This document shows positions 25,821-35,207 of a DNA stretch of 64,000 bases, piece after piece (position 1 is the first letter of the stretch; every line of letters starts with the position of its first letter). Under the pieces are notes generated by a model that ran no database searches, was not told where the DNA came from, and worked only from the letters and a program-made list of their open reading frames with translations. This DNA is from F0422 sp003992255 (lineage in GTDB: Bacteria > Bacillota > Negativicutes > Veillonellales > Veillonellaceae). Location of the stretch: positions 1 to 64,000 of the forward strand of contig NZ_RQVA01000004.1 of assembly GCF_003992255.1 (NCBI RefSeq). Direction: 5' to 3'. Both the position numbers and the translations under genes were made by a program.

Positions 25821-26408
25821 ATGAAAAATCGTATAATATTTTGTACAGGTGGTGCTAGGAGTGGAAAAAGCGAATTTGCTGAAAAACTCGCATTATCTAT
25901 TGAAGGACAAAAGGGATATATTGCCACGGGACAAGCTTATGATGATGAAATGAGACATCGTATTCACTTGCATCAAGAGCGTAGACAAGATAGGTGGCAA
26001 AACTATGAAGTTCCCTATTATATCAGTGAATATATACATAGTATTTTAGAAGAGTGTTCTGTCATACTGGTAGACTGTTTGACCATGTGGACGACTAACC
26101 TTTTATTGCAAGATGGTGAGTTTAGATCACAAGATGATATTAATCAAAGAGAAATATCCATTTTGGATGAAGTTCAGCAAGTGTTAGACTGCGTAAGAAA
26201 TTATGAGAGTATTGAAGAAAAAACGATTATTTTTGTAACGAATGAGATTGGATTAGGAATCGTTCCAGAAAATAAATTAGCACGCGTTTTCAGGGATGTG
26301 ATGGGACGTGTGAATCGCCTCGTGGCATCGCATTCTGATGCTGCATATATGACAATGAGTGGTATAACAATAGATTTGAAAGCATTGGAGGTTACTAACA
26401 ATGGCTAA
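25821..26408 (+). CDS. cobU: Adenosylcobinamide kinase/guanylyltransferase
   Basis: CobU phosphorylates adenosylcobinamide and converts it to the GDP derivative, activating it for loop attachment. The 195-residue protein has the P-loop GGARSGKSEFAEK at residues 10-22, ATGQAYDDEM, the histidine-rich HRIHLHQERR carrying the guanylylated His, and VDCLTMWTTNLL. I chose ATG 25821 as the family N-terminus; the ribosome binding site is weak (TAGGTAT). It overlaps cobQ by 8 bp. Confidence 0.95.
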   Translation: MKNRIIFCTGGARSGKSEFAEKLALSIEGQKGYIATGQAYDDEMRHRIHLHQERRQDRWQNYEVPYYISEYIHSILEECSVILVDCLTMWTTNLLLQDGEFRSQDDINQREISILDEVQQVLDCVRNYESIEEKTIIFVTNEIGLGIVPENKLARVFRDVMGRVNRLVASHSDAAYMTMSGITIDLKALEVTNNG

Positions 26409-27921
26409 GAAAATTATGTTCCAAGGGACAAGTTCAAATGTAGGTAAAAGTATTTTAGCAACTGCCATGTGTCGTATTTTACATAACAAAGGATATAAAA
26501 CCGTTCCTTTTAAAGCTCAAAATATGGCATTAAATTCTTATGTAACAAAGGCGGGAGATGAAATTGGTCGAGCACAAGTAGCCCAAGCAGAAGCGGCAGG
26601 CTTAGAACCTATTGTTCAAATGAATCCTGTTTTATTAAAGCCTACTGGCAATCAATCATCACAAGTAATCTTGATGGGAAAACCTGTCGGTGTATATAGT
26701 GCGAGAGAATACCATACAAAATACTCATTAACGGCCTTAGATAAAGTGAAAGAAAGTTTACAATATTTAGATGAAAACTTTGATATGATTGTCATTGAGG
26801 GGGCGGGGAGTCCTGCAGAGGTAAATTTAAAAGCTAATGATATCGTCAATATGCGTGTTGCTAAACTAGCAAATGCTCCGGTTATGCTCATAGCAGATAT
26901 TGATCGAGGGGGAGCTATTGCATCGGTAGTGGGCACCTTAGAACTACTAGAGCCAGATGAACGGGATCTTGTGAAAGGTATCATCATCAATAAATTCCGT
27001 GGAGATGTAACACTATTGCAGCCTGCTTTAGATTTTATTGAAGAAAAGACTGGAAAAAAGGTTGTTGGTGTGGTGCCAGCCATTGAAAACTTAGACATTG
27101 ACGAAGAAGATTCTGTGGCCTTGGAGAGTAAATATAGAGGCGTGGCGAAAGAAATTACCATTGCTGTTATGCAAACACCTAAAATCTCTAATTTTACAGA
27201 TTTTGATGCCTTAGCGTATGAACCAGATGTATCTGTACGATTTGTGAAGCAAGGAGAACCCATTGGGCATCCAGACATGATTATGTTACCAGGGTCTAAA
27301 AATACATTGGCAGATTTATCCTATTTACAGGAACAGGGATATGCAGAAGAAATACAACGTCTTGCTGCAGCTGGTGTACCTGTCATTGGCATCTGTGGTG
27401 GCAATCAAATGTTAGGTGAAATGTTATATGATCCAGAAGGTATAGAAGGTGATATTCCTGAATTACAAGGACTGGGATTATTGCCTACGGCGACTACCAT
27501 GAAATCAGAAAAGTTGACCCATCAAGTCTCTTTTGATGTGGAAAACTTATCGTTCCTAGATATCAATTATTCTGGCAAAGAGCTAGTTGGCTATGAAATC
27601 CATATGGGGGATACGCAACCAGTAGGGGATGGAGAGCGGTGCTTCCATATTCAAAAAAGAAGTGATGCAAAAGTGGATGTCATTGATGGATTTGTCACAA
27701 GCAATGGTCAAGTTATGGGAACCTATATCCATGGTATTTTAGATAATGATGAGTTACGTCGTTCTATTCTTAATGCATTACGCGCTAAGAAAGGGTTAGA
27801 ACCATTGGATATTGTATTCCGATATTTTGAGCATAAAGAAGCTGCTTATAATCGCTTAGCTACGATTGTAGAGGAGCATTTAGATATGGAATATATTAAC
27901 TCCCTATGGGAGCAAAACTAA
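26401..27921 (+). CDS. cobQ: Cobyric acid synthase
   Basis: CobQ (CbiP) amidates four side chains of adenosylcobyrinic acid diamide using glutamine and ATP. The N-terminal dethiobiotin-synthetase-like domain has FQGTSSNVGKSILA, and the C-terminal glutaminase-like domain has GICGGNQMLG with the nucleophile Cys332 and the His of GTYIHGILDND. At 506 residues it is full length. It sits in the cobU-cobQ-cbiB run with overlaps at both ends. Confidence 0.97.
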   Translation: MAKKIMFQGTSSNVGKSILATAMCRILHNKGYKTVPFKAQNMALNSYVTKAGDEIGRAQVAQAEAAGLEPIVQMNPVLLKPTGNQSSQVILMGKPVGVYSAREYHTKYSLTALDKVKESLQYLDENFDMIVIEGAGSPAEVNLKANDIVNMRVAKLANAPVMLIADIDRGGAIASVVGTLELLEPDERDLVKGIIINKFRGDVTLLQPALDFIEEKTGKKVVGVVPAIENLDIDEEDSVALESKYRGVAKEITIAVMQTPKISNFTDFDALAYEPDVSVRFVKQGEPIGHPDMIMLPGSKNTLADLSYLQEQGYAEEIQRLAAAGVPVIGICGGNQMLGEMLYDPEGIEGDIPELQGLGLLPTATTMKSEKLTHQVSFDVENLSFLDINYSGKELVGYEIHMGDTQPVGDGERCFHIQKRSDAKVDVIDGFVTSNGQVMGTYIHGILDNDELRRSILNALRAKKGLEPLDIVFRYFEHKEAAYNRLATIVEEHLDMEYINSLWEQN

Positions 27922-28898
27922 TGGAATGGATTACGCACCATTTGGTGTATGCCATACCTTTAGTAGCATTTCTATTAGATTCACTATTGGGTGATCCTAG
28001 AAGTAAATTTCATCCAGTTGTGTTAATGGGAAATTGTATTTCTTTTTATGAAAAGCTATTGTATAAAAAGTCGGCCACACCAACCCAACAAATTTGGGAA
28101 GGTATATCGACGGTCTTATTAGTCTTAATGACTGTGGTAGGTATTGTTACAGGTATACTATTTATAGGTGGTACAATTCACCCTATTTTATATTTTGTCA
28201 TTTCCATACTATGTGTCTATATATCAATTAGTCCCCGTTGCTTAGCAGAAGCAGGCGTTGAAATAGCTAGATTACTGCGTAAACAAGATATAGGAGAAGC
28301 GCGCCGTAAGGTAGGCTGGATTGTAGGTAGAAAAACAACCGATCTAGATGAAAGTGAGATTACTCGTGCTACTATAGAGACCATTGCAGAGAATACTGTA
28401 GATGGAATTATTTCTCCTTTATTTTGGTATATCCTATTAGGTCCTTGGGGTGCTATTGGGTATCGAGCTATTAATACAATGGATTCTATGCTGGGCTATA
28501 AGAATGAAAGATACTTATATTTTGGATGCTTTGCTGCTCGTCTTGACGATGTAGTTAATTATATTCCATCCCGTATCACATGCGTTTTATTTATTATAGC
28601 GGCATGGATTTATGGCAAAGACTGGAAGTATGCAGCAACTATTGCGAAGCGAGATGCTTCTAAACATCCAAGTCCCAATGGAGGATACGCAGAAGCACCT
28701 GTAGCGGGAGCTTTGCATATCCGCTTAGGTGGGTATAATGTATATCATGATAAGGTAACATTTCGAGAGTATATGGGTGACCCTATACAAATCATGAAAG
28801 GTCGTCATATTTATCAAACCATATATCTAATGTATACTGTCTCGATACTAGGTATACTTATCACAATGGCAAGTAAGTATCTCATTAATCAATGGTAG
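27921..28898 (+). CDS. cbiB: Adenosylcobinamide-phosphate synthase CbiB
   Basis: CbiB attaches the aminopropanol arm (or its phosphate) to adenosylcobyric acid. It has 325 residues, about four membrane segments, and the motifs LLDSLLGDPRSKFHPVVLMG, ETIAENTVDGIISPLFWY and ASKHPSPNGGYAEAPVAGAL. ATG 27921 overlaps the cobQ stop in TAATG. Called cobD in the Pseudomonas nomenclature, which should not be confused with the decarboxylase further on. Confidence 0.95.
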   Translation: MEWITHHLVYAIPLVAFLLDSLLGDPRSKFHPVVLMGNCISFYEKLLYKKSATPTQQIWEGISTVLLVLMTVVGIVTGILFIGGTIHPILYFVISILCVYISISPRCLAEAGVEIARLLRKQDIGEARRKVGWIVGRKTTDLDESEITRATIETIAENTVDGIISPLFWYILLGPWGAIGYRAINTMDSMLGYKNERYLYFGCFAARLDDVVNYIPSRITCVLFIIAAWIYGKDWKYAATIAKRDASKHPSPNGGYAEAPVAGALHIRLGGYNVYHDKVTFREYMGDPIQIMKGRHIYQTIYLMYTVSILGILITMASKYLINQW

Positions 28899-28904
28899 GT
28901 GTAT

Positions 28905-29642
28905 ATGAAAGGATTTTTTGTAGGATTGCAATTTTTAACTCGTTTAAAAATTGTAAATCAAACAGAATGGAAAGTTGAAGATTTTGGTGCTTCTGTGACG
29001 TATTTTCCATTAGTAGGACTAGTCATTGGTGCCTTTATGTGGGGCATATATGCATTGGTACATCCGTATATTCCAGTATCTTTGTTGATGTTGTTACTAG
29101 TGATCTTTGAGTTTCTCTTCACAGGTGGTCTTCATGCAGATGGATTTATGGATACCTGTGATGGTTTGTTTTCTGGACGAGACCGAGAACGTAAATTAGA
29201 AATTATGAAAGATAGCCGTGTAGGCAGTAATGGCGTAGTAGGCTTTGTATTTTTAACATTGTTAAAATGGCAATTATTAGTCAATGTACCAGAACCATTC
29301 TTGCCTACCATATTGTTGACGATGCCTATACTGAGTCGCTATACTATGGTAATTAGCATTCAAAAATTCCCCTATGCTCGTCCGGAAGGAATAGGCAAGT
29401 TTTTTGCAGATAATGCACCCACCTATGCAGTATGGGTGTCGACAGTATTGGCATTACTTCCCACTCTATATTTTCAGTGGGTGTATGCATTTTTGTTTGT
29501 AATCGCTCTTATGTGCAATTATATTCTTAATTCCTACATCACGAAGCATTTAGGAGGAACTACTGGTGATACGTATGGCTTTGTCTGTGAATTGTCAGAA
29601 GTATTTTTAATATTGTTCACTATAATTTGGTCTATAGTGTAA
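28905..29642 (+). CDS. cobS: Cobalamin-5'-phosphate synthase CobS
   Basis: CobS is an integral membrane enzyme that joins adenosyl-GDP-cobinamide to alpha-ribazole. The 245-residue protein shows the GGLHADGFMDTCDGLFSG motif and KDSRVGSNGVVGF, with about six hydrophobic segments. ATG 28905 follows the cbiB stop by 6 bp; GTAGGTG serves as the ribosome binding site. Confidence 0.95.
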   Translation: MKGFFVGLQFLTRLKIVNQTEWKVEDFGASVTYFPLVGLVIGAFMWGIYALVHPYIPVSLLMLLLVIFEFLFTGGLHADGFMDTCDGLFSGRDRERKLEIMKDSRVGSNGVVGFVFLTLLKWQLLVNVPEPFLPTILLTMPILSRYTMVISIQKFPYARPEGIGKFFADNAPTYAVWVSTVLALLPTLYFQWVYAFLFVIALMCNYILNSYITKHLGGTTGDTYGFVCELSEVFLILFTIIWSIV

Positions 29643-29661
29643 TAGAAAGGAGGATATAGGA

Positions 29662-30540
29662 TTGGCATACTATGTACGAACACCTGGAACTTGTGGTGAA
29701 TTTATACAAGGGTCCATCCAAGGACAACGCTTTTTAGTAACTTGTCCCATAAATCGGTATTCTTATGCTATTAGCGATGTTCAACATCCGCTGCCTATAT
29801 CTTCTGTATCTTTGCAGTCTAAAGCATATAAGGCTTATCAATCTGTGAAGAAACTATTAGGAGTGCCAGATACTGTGGATACTCCCATTTATCTACACTC
29901 CGATATTTTACAAGGAAAAGGGTTGGCATCTAGTAGTGCAGATATCAGTGTAGTAGCCATGGCTACTGCACTTTCTTATGGATATACCCTTTCTATGGAC
30001 GAACTCTCTAGTCTCTGTTTATCCATCGAGCCTTCTGATGCGCCTTTTTATCAGGGAATAGTACAATTTGATTATATTCAGGGAGCCTGCTGCGATATAT
30101 TGGGAACTTGCCCTCCTATGCGTATCGCCATATTTGATGAAGGCGGCACAATTGATACGATTCAATTTAATCATCAAAAGAATTTACCACAACTGATCGA
30201 TGAAAAGGAAGAGTTTATGGTAGAAGCTTTAGCAAAGTTCAAAGAGGGCATACAAACACATAATGTTAAGTTAATTGGTGAAGCCTCTACCATTAGTTCT
30301 TTTGCGAACCAACGAATATTACATAAGGCTAGTTTGTACGATTTACATCAAATTGGAGTAGCCTGTAATGCAATAGGTACAATTATCGCGCATAGTGGGA
30401 CCATATTAGGATTGTTGTTTCCCCCTGACTCACCTAGCATTGGTCATTGCATTCAGCAAGTACGAAGAGAATTACCTACTGTAACCTATATAGATACAGT
30501 GGAAACTACTAATGAAGGTATCACATTTATGCAACGATAA
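29662..30540 (+). CDS. GHMP kinase, PduX-like L-threonine kinase
   Basis: PduX makes threonine phosphate, the precursor that CobD decarboxylates to the aminopropanol phosphate arm. The 292-residue GHMP protein has TPGTCGEFIQG at the N-terminus and the ATP loop LQGKGLASSSADISV. The start is TTG at 29662: AAAGGAGG lies 8 bp upstream and no in-frame ATG is near. Its position between cobS and cobD supports the cobalamin role. Exact substrate is inferred. Confidence 0.87.
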   Translation: MAYYVRTPGTCGEFIQGSIQGQRFLVTCPINRYSYAISDVQHPLPISSVSLQSKAYKAYQSVKKLLGVPDTVDTPIYLHSDILQGKGLASSSADISVVAMATALSYGYTLSMDELSSLCLSIEPSDAPFYQGIVQFDYIQGACCDILGTCPPMRIAIFDEGGTIDTIQFNHQKNLPQLIDEKEEFMVEALAKFKEGIQTHNVKLIGEASTISSFANQRILHKASLYDLHQIGVACNAIGTIIAHSGTILGLLFPPDSPSIGHCIQQVRRELPTVTYIDTVETTNEGITFMQR

Positions 30541-30560
30541 GGACGTAGGAGGTGCGTACT

Positions 30561-31661
30561 ATGAAAACAGTAAATGTTCATGGCGGTAATGTACATAAGG
30601 CTAGTCGCAACATGGGAACTTCTCTGGAACACATACTTGATTTCAGTGCTAATATTAACCCTCTTGGCATGAGTCCAGCAGGAACAGAATCTATGAAAAA
30701 ACATTTTGAAGAAATTATTCATTATCCGGATCCTGAATTGCATGGTTTGATTAGTACACTGAGTCGAGTATGGAATATGCCAGAGTCATATATTGCATTG
30801 GGTAATGGGGCGGCAGAGTTAATTTATGGAATTTGTAGATTGTCCAATGTAGATACTGTCTATGTCCCAGCACCTGGGTTTTCAGAATATGCACATGCAG
30901 CGAATTCTTGTGGATTACACGTAAAAGAATATTCGTTAACTTATGATGCGCAACAACATACATTTATGTATAATCTAGATTTGTTGATGGACAAGATGAA
31001 AGAGTGCACACAGACTATCTTATTTATTGGTAATCCGAATAATCCATGCGGTACATTGTGGACGCATAGGAGTGAAGAACTATTTCATATTTGTAAAGAA
31101 AATCATCATTACATCGTGTTTGATGAATCATTTATCGACTTTGTTGGCGATAACTTTTCTATGCGTGAATATGTAAAGAGATACGAGCATTGTGTGGTAG
31201 TTCATTCGTTGACGAAATTTTATGCTGTTCCAGGCCTACGTGTGGGTGCGATGATGGGGCATCCTACAGTGATTGAACAAATCAAATCCTCTATCCCTAC
31301 ATGGTCGGTGAATCATTTAGCACAAGTATATGGGGAAGCAGCTGTGTTAGATAGAGCATATATAGAATCTACGAGAGAATTTCTTGGTAGAGAAAAAGAG
31401 TGGTTGTATACGCAGCTTAGTGCATTGAATGTATTTGAACTGGTTAAACCATCTGTTAATTATATATTGGGTAGATTGGATTCAAAATATTCTTTTGGGG
31501 ATTTACAAGATTATTTATACAGTAAATCTATATTAGTACGTGACTGCTCTACATACAGTACATTAGGGCCCAACTGGTTTAGAATCGCCGTGAAAGATCA
31601 TGACACAAATGTTACATTACTAACAGTATTAAAAGAATACTTTCAGAACTATAGGAGATAA
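30561..31661 (+). CDS. cobD: Threonine-phosphate decarboxylase-like aminotransferase CobD
   Basis: This PLP fold-type I protein (366 residues) most likely decarboxylates L-threonine phosphate to aminopropanol phosphate. The N-terminal NVHGGNVHKASR and LDFSANINPLG are typical of CobD and differ from plain HisC. The PLP lysine is K219 in HSLTKFYAVPGLRVG; FIGNPNNPCGTL and FDESFIDF bind the cofactor. GGAGG precedes ATG 30561. Histidinol-phosphate aminotransferase is the alternative but context argues against it. Confidence 0.92.
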   Translation: MKTVNVHGGNVHKASRNMGTSLEHILDFSANINPLGMSPAGTESMKKHFEEIIHYPDPELHGLISTLSRVWNMPESYIALGNGAAELIYGICRLSNVDTVYVPAPGFSEYAHAANSCGLHVKEYSLTYDAQQHTFMYNLDLLMDKMKECTQTILFIGNPNNPCGTLWTHRSEELFHICKENHHYIVFDESFIDFVGDNFSMREYVKRYEHCVVVHSLTKFYAVPGLRVGAMMGHPTVIEQIKSSIPTWSVNHLAQVYGEAAVLDRAYIESTREFLGREKEWLYTQLSALNVFELVKPSVNYILGRLDSKYSFGDLQDYLYSKSILVRDCSTYSTLGPNWFRIAVKDHDTNVTLLTVLKEYFQNYRR

Positions 31662-31662
31662 T

Positions 31663-32307
31663 ATGATACAAATATATTTTGTGCGACATGGAGAAACTGA
31701 TTGGAACCATATTGGTAAACATCAAGGTTTCAGTGATATTCCATTAAATGAAAAAGGGCTATCCCAAGCGATTGATGTAGGAGATGCTTTGCATGATGTT
31801 CATTTTGACAGAGCCATTGTATCTGACTTAATTAGAGCTAGAGTGACAGCAGAAGAGATTTTAAAAGGCCGCTATATTCCAACTACATTTACAGAAGATA
31901 TGCGAGAAATTTGTTTTGGTGAATGGGAAGGGCTAACATATTCTGAAATTAATGAACGTTGGCCTGGACAAATTGAAGCTATTTATGAGGATCCCACAGA
32001 AAAAGAAATTCCTCAAGGAGAGACTGTAGAGATGGTCCAAAAACGTGCGTATGCTCGTTTACTCAAAGAGCTATCAATGATGGAGGATGGGCAACGATTA
32101 GTTGTGGTCTGTCATGGAGGTACCATTCGAACTTTATTATGTGCATTGACAGGGATTCCTTTAAATTGTTTGTGGAGGTTAGCCCAAGGGAATACGGCTG
32201 TTAGTGTCGTTGATTTCTGGGGCGATGCATCACCTTACAATCGAATTGTTGTGTTAAATGATACATCTCATACGCATGTTAGAGAAGGTGGTTACGGTGA
32301 GGATTGA
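31663..32307 (+). CDS. cobC: Alpha-ribazole-phosphatase-like histidine phosphatase
   Basis: It is a phosphoglycerate-mutase-family phosphatase of 214 residues that probably dephosphorylates alpha-ribazole phosphate or adenosylcobalamin phosphate. The phospho-acceptor is H9 in FVRHGETDWNHIG and the second catalytic His is H151 in VVCHGGTIR. It closes the cobalamin operon and overlaps the next gene by 11 bp. A general phosphatase role cannot be excluded from sequence. Confidence 0.88.
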   Translation: MIQIYFVRHGETDWNHIGKHQGFSDIPLNEKGLSQAIDVGDALHDVHFDRAIVSDLIRARVTAEEILKGRYIPTTFTEDMREICFGEWEGLTYSEINERWPGQIEAIYEDPTEKEIPQGETVEMVQKRAYARLLKELSMMEDGQRLVVVCHGGTIRTLLCALTGIPLNCLWRLAQGNTAVSVVDFWGDASPYNRIVVLNDTSHTHVREGGYGED

Positions 32308-33022
32308 TAAATTTTTAGCGCATAAAGCTTTTGGTACTCGAAAAGAAGTACATGATTTAATAAAACAGGGTTTTGTGAAAGTAAATGATACTATCATTAA
32401 GAAAAAAGATATGCACATCAACCCTGACGTCGATGTTGTAACTGTTCAAGATCAAGTTGTGCAAGCTCAGTTGGAATATTATGTGAAATTTCATAAACCA
32501 GCGGGATATGTAACAGCCGTGGAAGATACAACAGATCCTACGATTATGGAACTGCTACCTGAGGAGTTTCAAACTTTAAAAGTATTCCCAGTAGGTCGAC
32601 TAGACAAAGATACAGAAGGATTGCTTCTTTTGACGAATGATGGTCCGTGGGCTCATAAAATTATCCACGGTAAAAAGAATATTGGAAAAACGTATTATGT
32701 TGAATATAGTGGTAATCTATCTGAGGATGCTATAAATCGGATACGAGAAGGTATGGTCCTAGGTGATGGTACGGAATGTAAGCCAGCTCAAATCACTTTA
32801 CATGAAGATGAAGGTGTATTGAATGAGCAAGGAGACATGATTCACTCTTGTGAACTGACAATCTACGAAGGCAAGTATCATCAGGTCAAACGTATGATTG
32901 GTGCATGTGGTGGTACAGTGACCTATTTACAGCGAACACATATTGATACAATTACTTTAGATTCCATAGAAGAAGTTGGTATGTATGTAGATTTGACAGA
33001 CAAAGAAAAAAGTATCGTTTAA
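32297..33022 (+). CDS. RsuA/RluB-family pseudouridine synthase
   Basis: The 241-residue enzyme has an N-terminal S4 RNA-binding domain (RIDKFLAHKAFGTRKEVHDL) and the catalytic motif VGRLDKDTEGLLLLTNDG near residue 102, which carries the nucleophilic Asp. It should isomerise a uridine in 16S or 23S rRNA. I chose GTG 32297 because it gives the canonical S4 start and GAAGGTGG is upstream. It overlaps cobC by 11 bp. Confidence 0.92.
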   Translation: MRIDKFLAHKAFGTRKEVHDLIKQGFVKVNDTIIKKKDMHINPDVDVVTVQDQVVQAQLEYYVKFHKPAGYVTAVEDTTDPTIMELLPEEFQTLKVFPVGRLDKDTEGLLLLTNDGPWAHKIIHGKKNIGKTYYVEYSGNLSEDAINRIREGMVLGDGTECKPAQITLHEDEGVLNEQGDMIHSCELTIYEGKYHQVKRMIGACGGTVTYLQRTHIDTITLDSIEEVGMYVDLTDKEKSIV

Positions 33023-33096
33023 TCGAATCTATTCAATTTGTCATAACTATACATTCTATGGTATCATTAGTTGATGCTGATTGAGGAGGCGATACT

Positions 33097-34167
33097 GTGA
33101 ATGGATTAGTCACTTTGCAAGCATTTTTACAAAATGAAAAGTATGATGGTGCCATTTTAACAAGTCCTGTTAATTTGCATTATTTTGCAGGATTTACAGG
33201 GACCACAGCAGTGGCATTTATAGGGCCTAAATCTGCGTATATTTTGACGGATAGTCGATATACAGAGCAAGCTAAATCTGAGTGTGAAGGCTATGAGGTT
33301 ATTCAATATACAAAAGATGTGTATGAAACTATCAAGGACCTTGTGAATGATTCAGGTGCTGCATTACAAACTTGTTGCTTTGAAGGTAGTATTATGAGTG
33401 TCGATGTATTTCAACAGCTTTGTGATACATTAGATGACACTGAGTTTTTATCTCTAAACTTTGCTACTCTACGAGCTATAAAGCGCGAAGATGAACTTGC
33501 GTCTTTGCGAGAAGCATTCCGTATCGGGGATGAAGCATTTGCTGCGATGCTCCCACAATTGCGAGTAGGCATGACAGAAAATGAAGCTCGCATTATATTA
33601 GAGACAGAGATGTTGCAACGGGGTTCTCGAGAACCATCTTTTGCTATGATTGTGGCATCCGGATATCGGTCGAGTATGCCTCACGGCGTAGCTAGTGATA
33701 AAGTGATGGAACGTGGTGATTTTGTTACTTTTGATTTTGGCGCTATGTATAATGGATACCACTCAGATATGACCAGAACTATCGTCCTGGGTAAAGCAAC
33801 GGATTTTCAAAAAAAATTATATAGTATTGTTCTAGAAGCTCAAATGCGAGGCGTAGCTGGCGTAAAAGCTGGTGTATCTGGTAAAGAAATAGATACCATC
33901 TGTAGAGAGTATATTCAAGAGCAGGGCTATGGATCATATTTTGGTCATGGTACAGGACATGGTGTAGGATTGGATATCCATGAATTACCTGTGGCTTCAC
34001 CTAGATCAAATGATATATTGGCATCTAATATGGTTGTCACTGTAGAACCGGGAATTTACCTTCCGGGGGAGATGGGACTTCGCATAGAAGATACAGTTAT
34101 TGTAACTGAGGAGGGATGTGAAATACTGTCACAAACTCCTAAGGAATTAATAGAACTAGATGTGTAA
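33097..34167 (+). CDS. M24-family Xaa-Pro peptidase
   Basis: This 356-residue aminopeptidase P/prolidase-like enzyme cleaves X-Pro bonds. An N-terminal creatinase-like domain is followed by the pita-bread domain with the metal ligands in FDFGAMYNGYHSDMTRT (two Asp), GHGTGHGVGLDIHE (His) and VEPGIYLPGEMGLRIED (Glu, Glu). The start is GTG 33097 behind GGAGGCG. It is directly upstream of efp, a standard Firmicutes pair. Confidence 0.95.
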   Translation: MNGLVTLQAFLQNEKYDGAILTSPVNLHYFAGFTGTTAVAFIGPKSAYILTDSRYTEQAKSECEGYEVIQYTKDVYETIKDLVNDSGAALQTCCFEGSIMSVDVFQQLCDTLDDTEFLSLNFATLRAIKREDELASLREAFRIGDEAFAAMLPQLRVGMTENEARIILETEMLQRGSREPSFAMIVASGYRSSMPHGVASDKVMERGDFVTFDFGAMYNGYHSDMTRTIVLGKATDFQKKLYSIVLEAQMRGVAGVKAGVSGKEIDTICREYIQEQGYGSYFGHGTGHGVGLDIHELPVASPRSNDILASNMVVTVEPGIYLPGEMGLRIEDTVIVTEEGCEILSQTPKELIELDV

Positions 34168-34181
34168 TGGAGGGATTTACA

Positions 34182-34739
34182 ATGATTTCCAGTAATGATT
34201 TTCGTCCAGGCGTAACTGTCGAACTAGATGGTAATGTATGGCAAGTAGTTGACTTTCAACACGTTAAACCAGGTAAAGGTGCTGCATTCGTACGTGCTAA
34301 ATTGAAAAACCTACAAACAGGTGCCGTTGTAGAACGTACTTTTAATGCTGGTGAAAAAGTGCCAAAAGCTCATGTTGATCGTCGTCGTATGGCGTACTTA
34401 TATGAGTCTGATGGGGCTTATACGTTCATGGATAATGAAACATATGACCAAATTGAATTGACAATTGACCAATTAGGTGATGCTAAAAACTTCTTGTTAG
34501 AAAATATGGAAGTGTCCATTATGTTCTTCCAAGGCATTGTCATCGGTATCGACTTACCTGTAGCTGTTGAGTTACGTGTTGTTGAAACTGACCCTGGTAT
34601 CCGTGGTGATACTGCAACTGGTGGTAATAAACCTGCTACATTAGAAACAGGTTATGTTGTAAAAGTACCTTTATTCATCGAAGTAGACGATGTATTACGT
34701 GTAGATACACGTACTGGACAATATATTGAACGTGCTTAA
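34182..34739 (+). CDS. efp: Translation elongation factor P
   Basis: EF-P relieves ribosome stalling at polyproline. The 185-residue protein has the three beta-barrel domains, the loop KPGKGAAFVRAK that positions the modified residue (Lys in GKG) and the C-terminal signature with VELRVVETDPGIRGDTATG. GGAGGG lies before ATG 34182. It is followed by an intrinsic terminator. Confidence 0.97.
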   Translation: MISSNDFRPGVTVELDGNVWQVVDFQHVKPGKGAAFVRAKLKNLQTGAVVERTFNAGEKVPKAHVDRRRMAYLYESDGAYTFMDNETYDQIELTIDQLGDAKNFLLENMEVSIMFFQGIVIGIDLPVAVELRVVETDPGIRGDTATGGNKPATLETGYVVKVPLFIEVDDVLRVDTRTGQYIERA

Positions 34740-34782
34740 ACCACAGATTTGATCTTTTAACAATTAGTATAGTATTGTAATT

Positions 34783-34827
34783 AAAAGCATTTGTTGGCCT
34801 GTGGTGGGACGACAAATGCTTTTTTTT
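34783..34827 (+). terminator. Terminator after efp, abutting the next gene
   Basis: AAAAGCATTTGT (34783-34794) pairs with ACAAATGCTTTT (34812-34823), followed by T residues to 34827. The next start codon is only 10 bp further, so its leader lies in the T-tract. Confidence 0.85.
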
Positions 34828-34836
34828 GGTAAATAT

Positions 34837-35199
34837 ATGGAAGATAATCGTTTTTTTGAAGGAATTATACAGTTCGATTCATCTGTGTATGAGATGATTG
34901 CTGCCATGACAACACTAGAGTCAAAAGGAGTAGCAGGCATGCGTACTACATTTGGTGATACTGTTGGCAATTTATTCGGCAGAAAAAATGCCATGGATGG
35001 TGTTAAAATCCAGACCTTAGAGGATGGATCATTGCAGATTGAACTTCATATTGCTGTTCATTATGGATATCGGATTCCAGATATAGCGTTGCGGCTACAA
35101 GATAGAGTTAAATCAGCTCTCGTTTCAATGACCGATGTAACAGTGACAAGTGTCGATATTTATGTAGAAGATATTGTATTTGAAGGCACAGTATCTTAG
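34837..35199 (+). CDS. Asp23/Gls24 family envelope-stress protein, first copy
   Basis: The 120-residue protein has the Asp23 pattern FDSSVYEMIAAMTTLESKGVAGM and the closing VTVTSVDIYVEDIVFE. Family members associate with the membrane in some Firmicutes and are linked to cell-wall stress; YqhY lies beside nusB in Bacillus too. ATG 34837 has almost no Shine-Dalgarno sequence and sits 10 bp after a terminator T-run; the alternative in-frame starts at 34801 and 34816 lie inside the hairpin region. So its expression may depend on read-through. Confidence 0.82.
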   Translation: MEDNRFFEGIIQFDSSVYEMIAAMTTLESKGVAGMRTTFGDTVGNLFGRKNAMDGVKIQTLEDGSLQIELHIAVHYGYRIPDIALRLQDRVKSALVSMTDVTVTSVDIYVEDIVFEGTVS

Positions 35200-35207
35200 A
35201 GGTGATT

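Noticed and set aside
26652..27278. Long minus-strand open frame (208 codons) inside cobQ
   Set aside because: Antisense to a clear full-length cobQ; low-complexity Ser-rich translation typical of a shadow frame.
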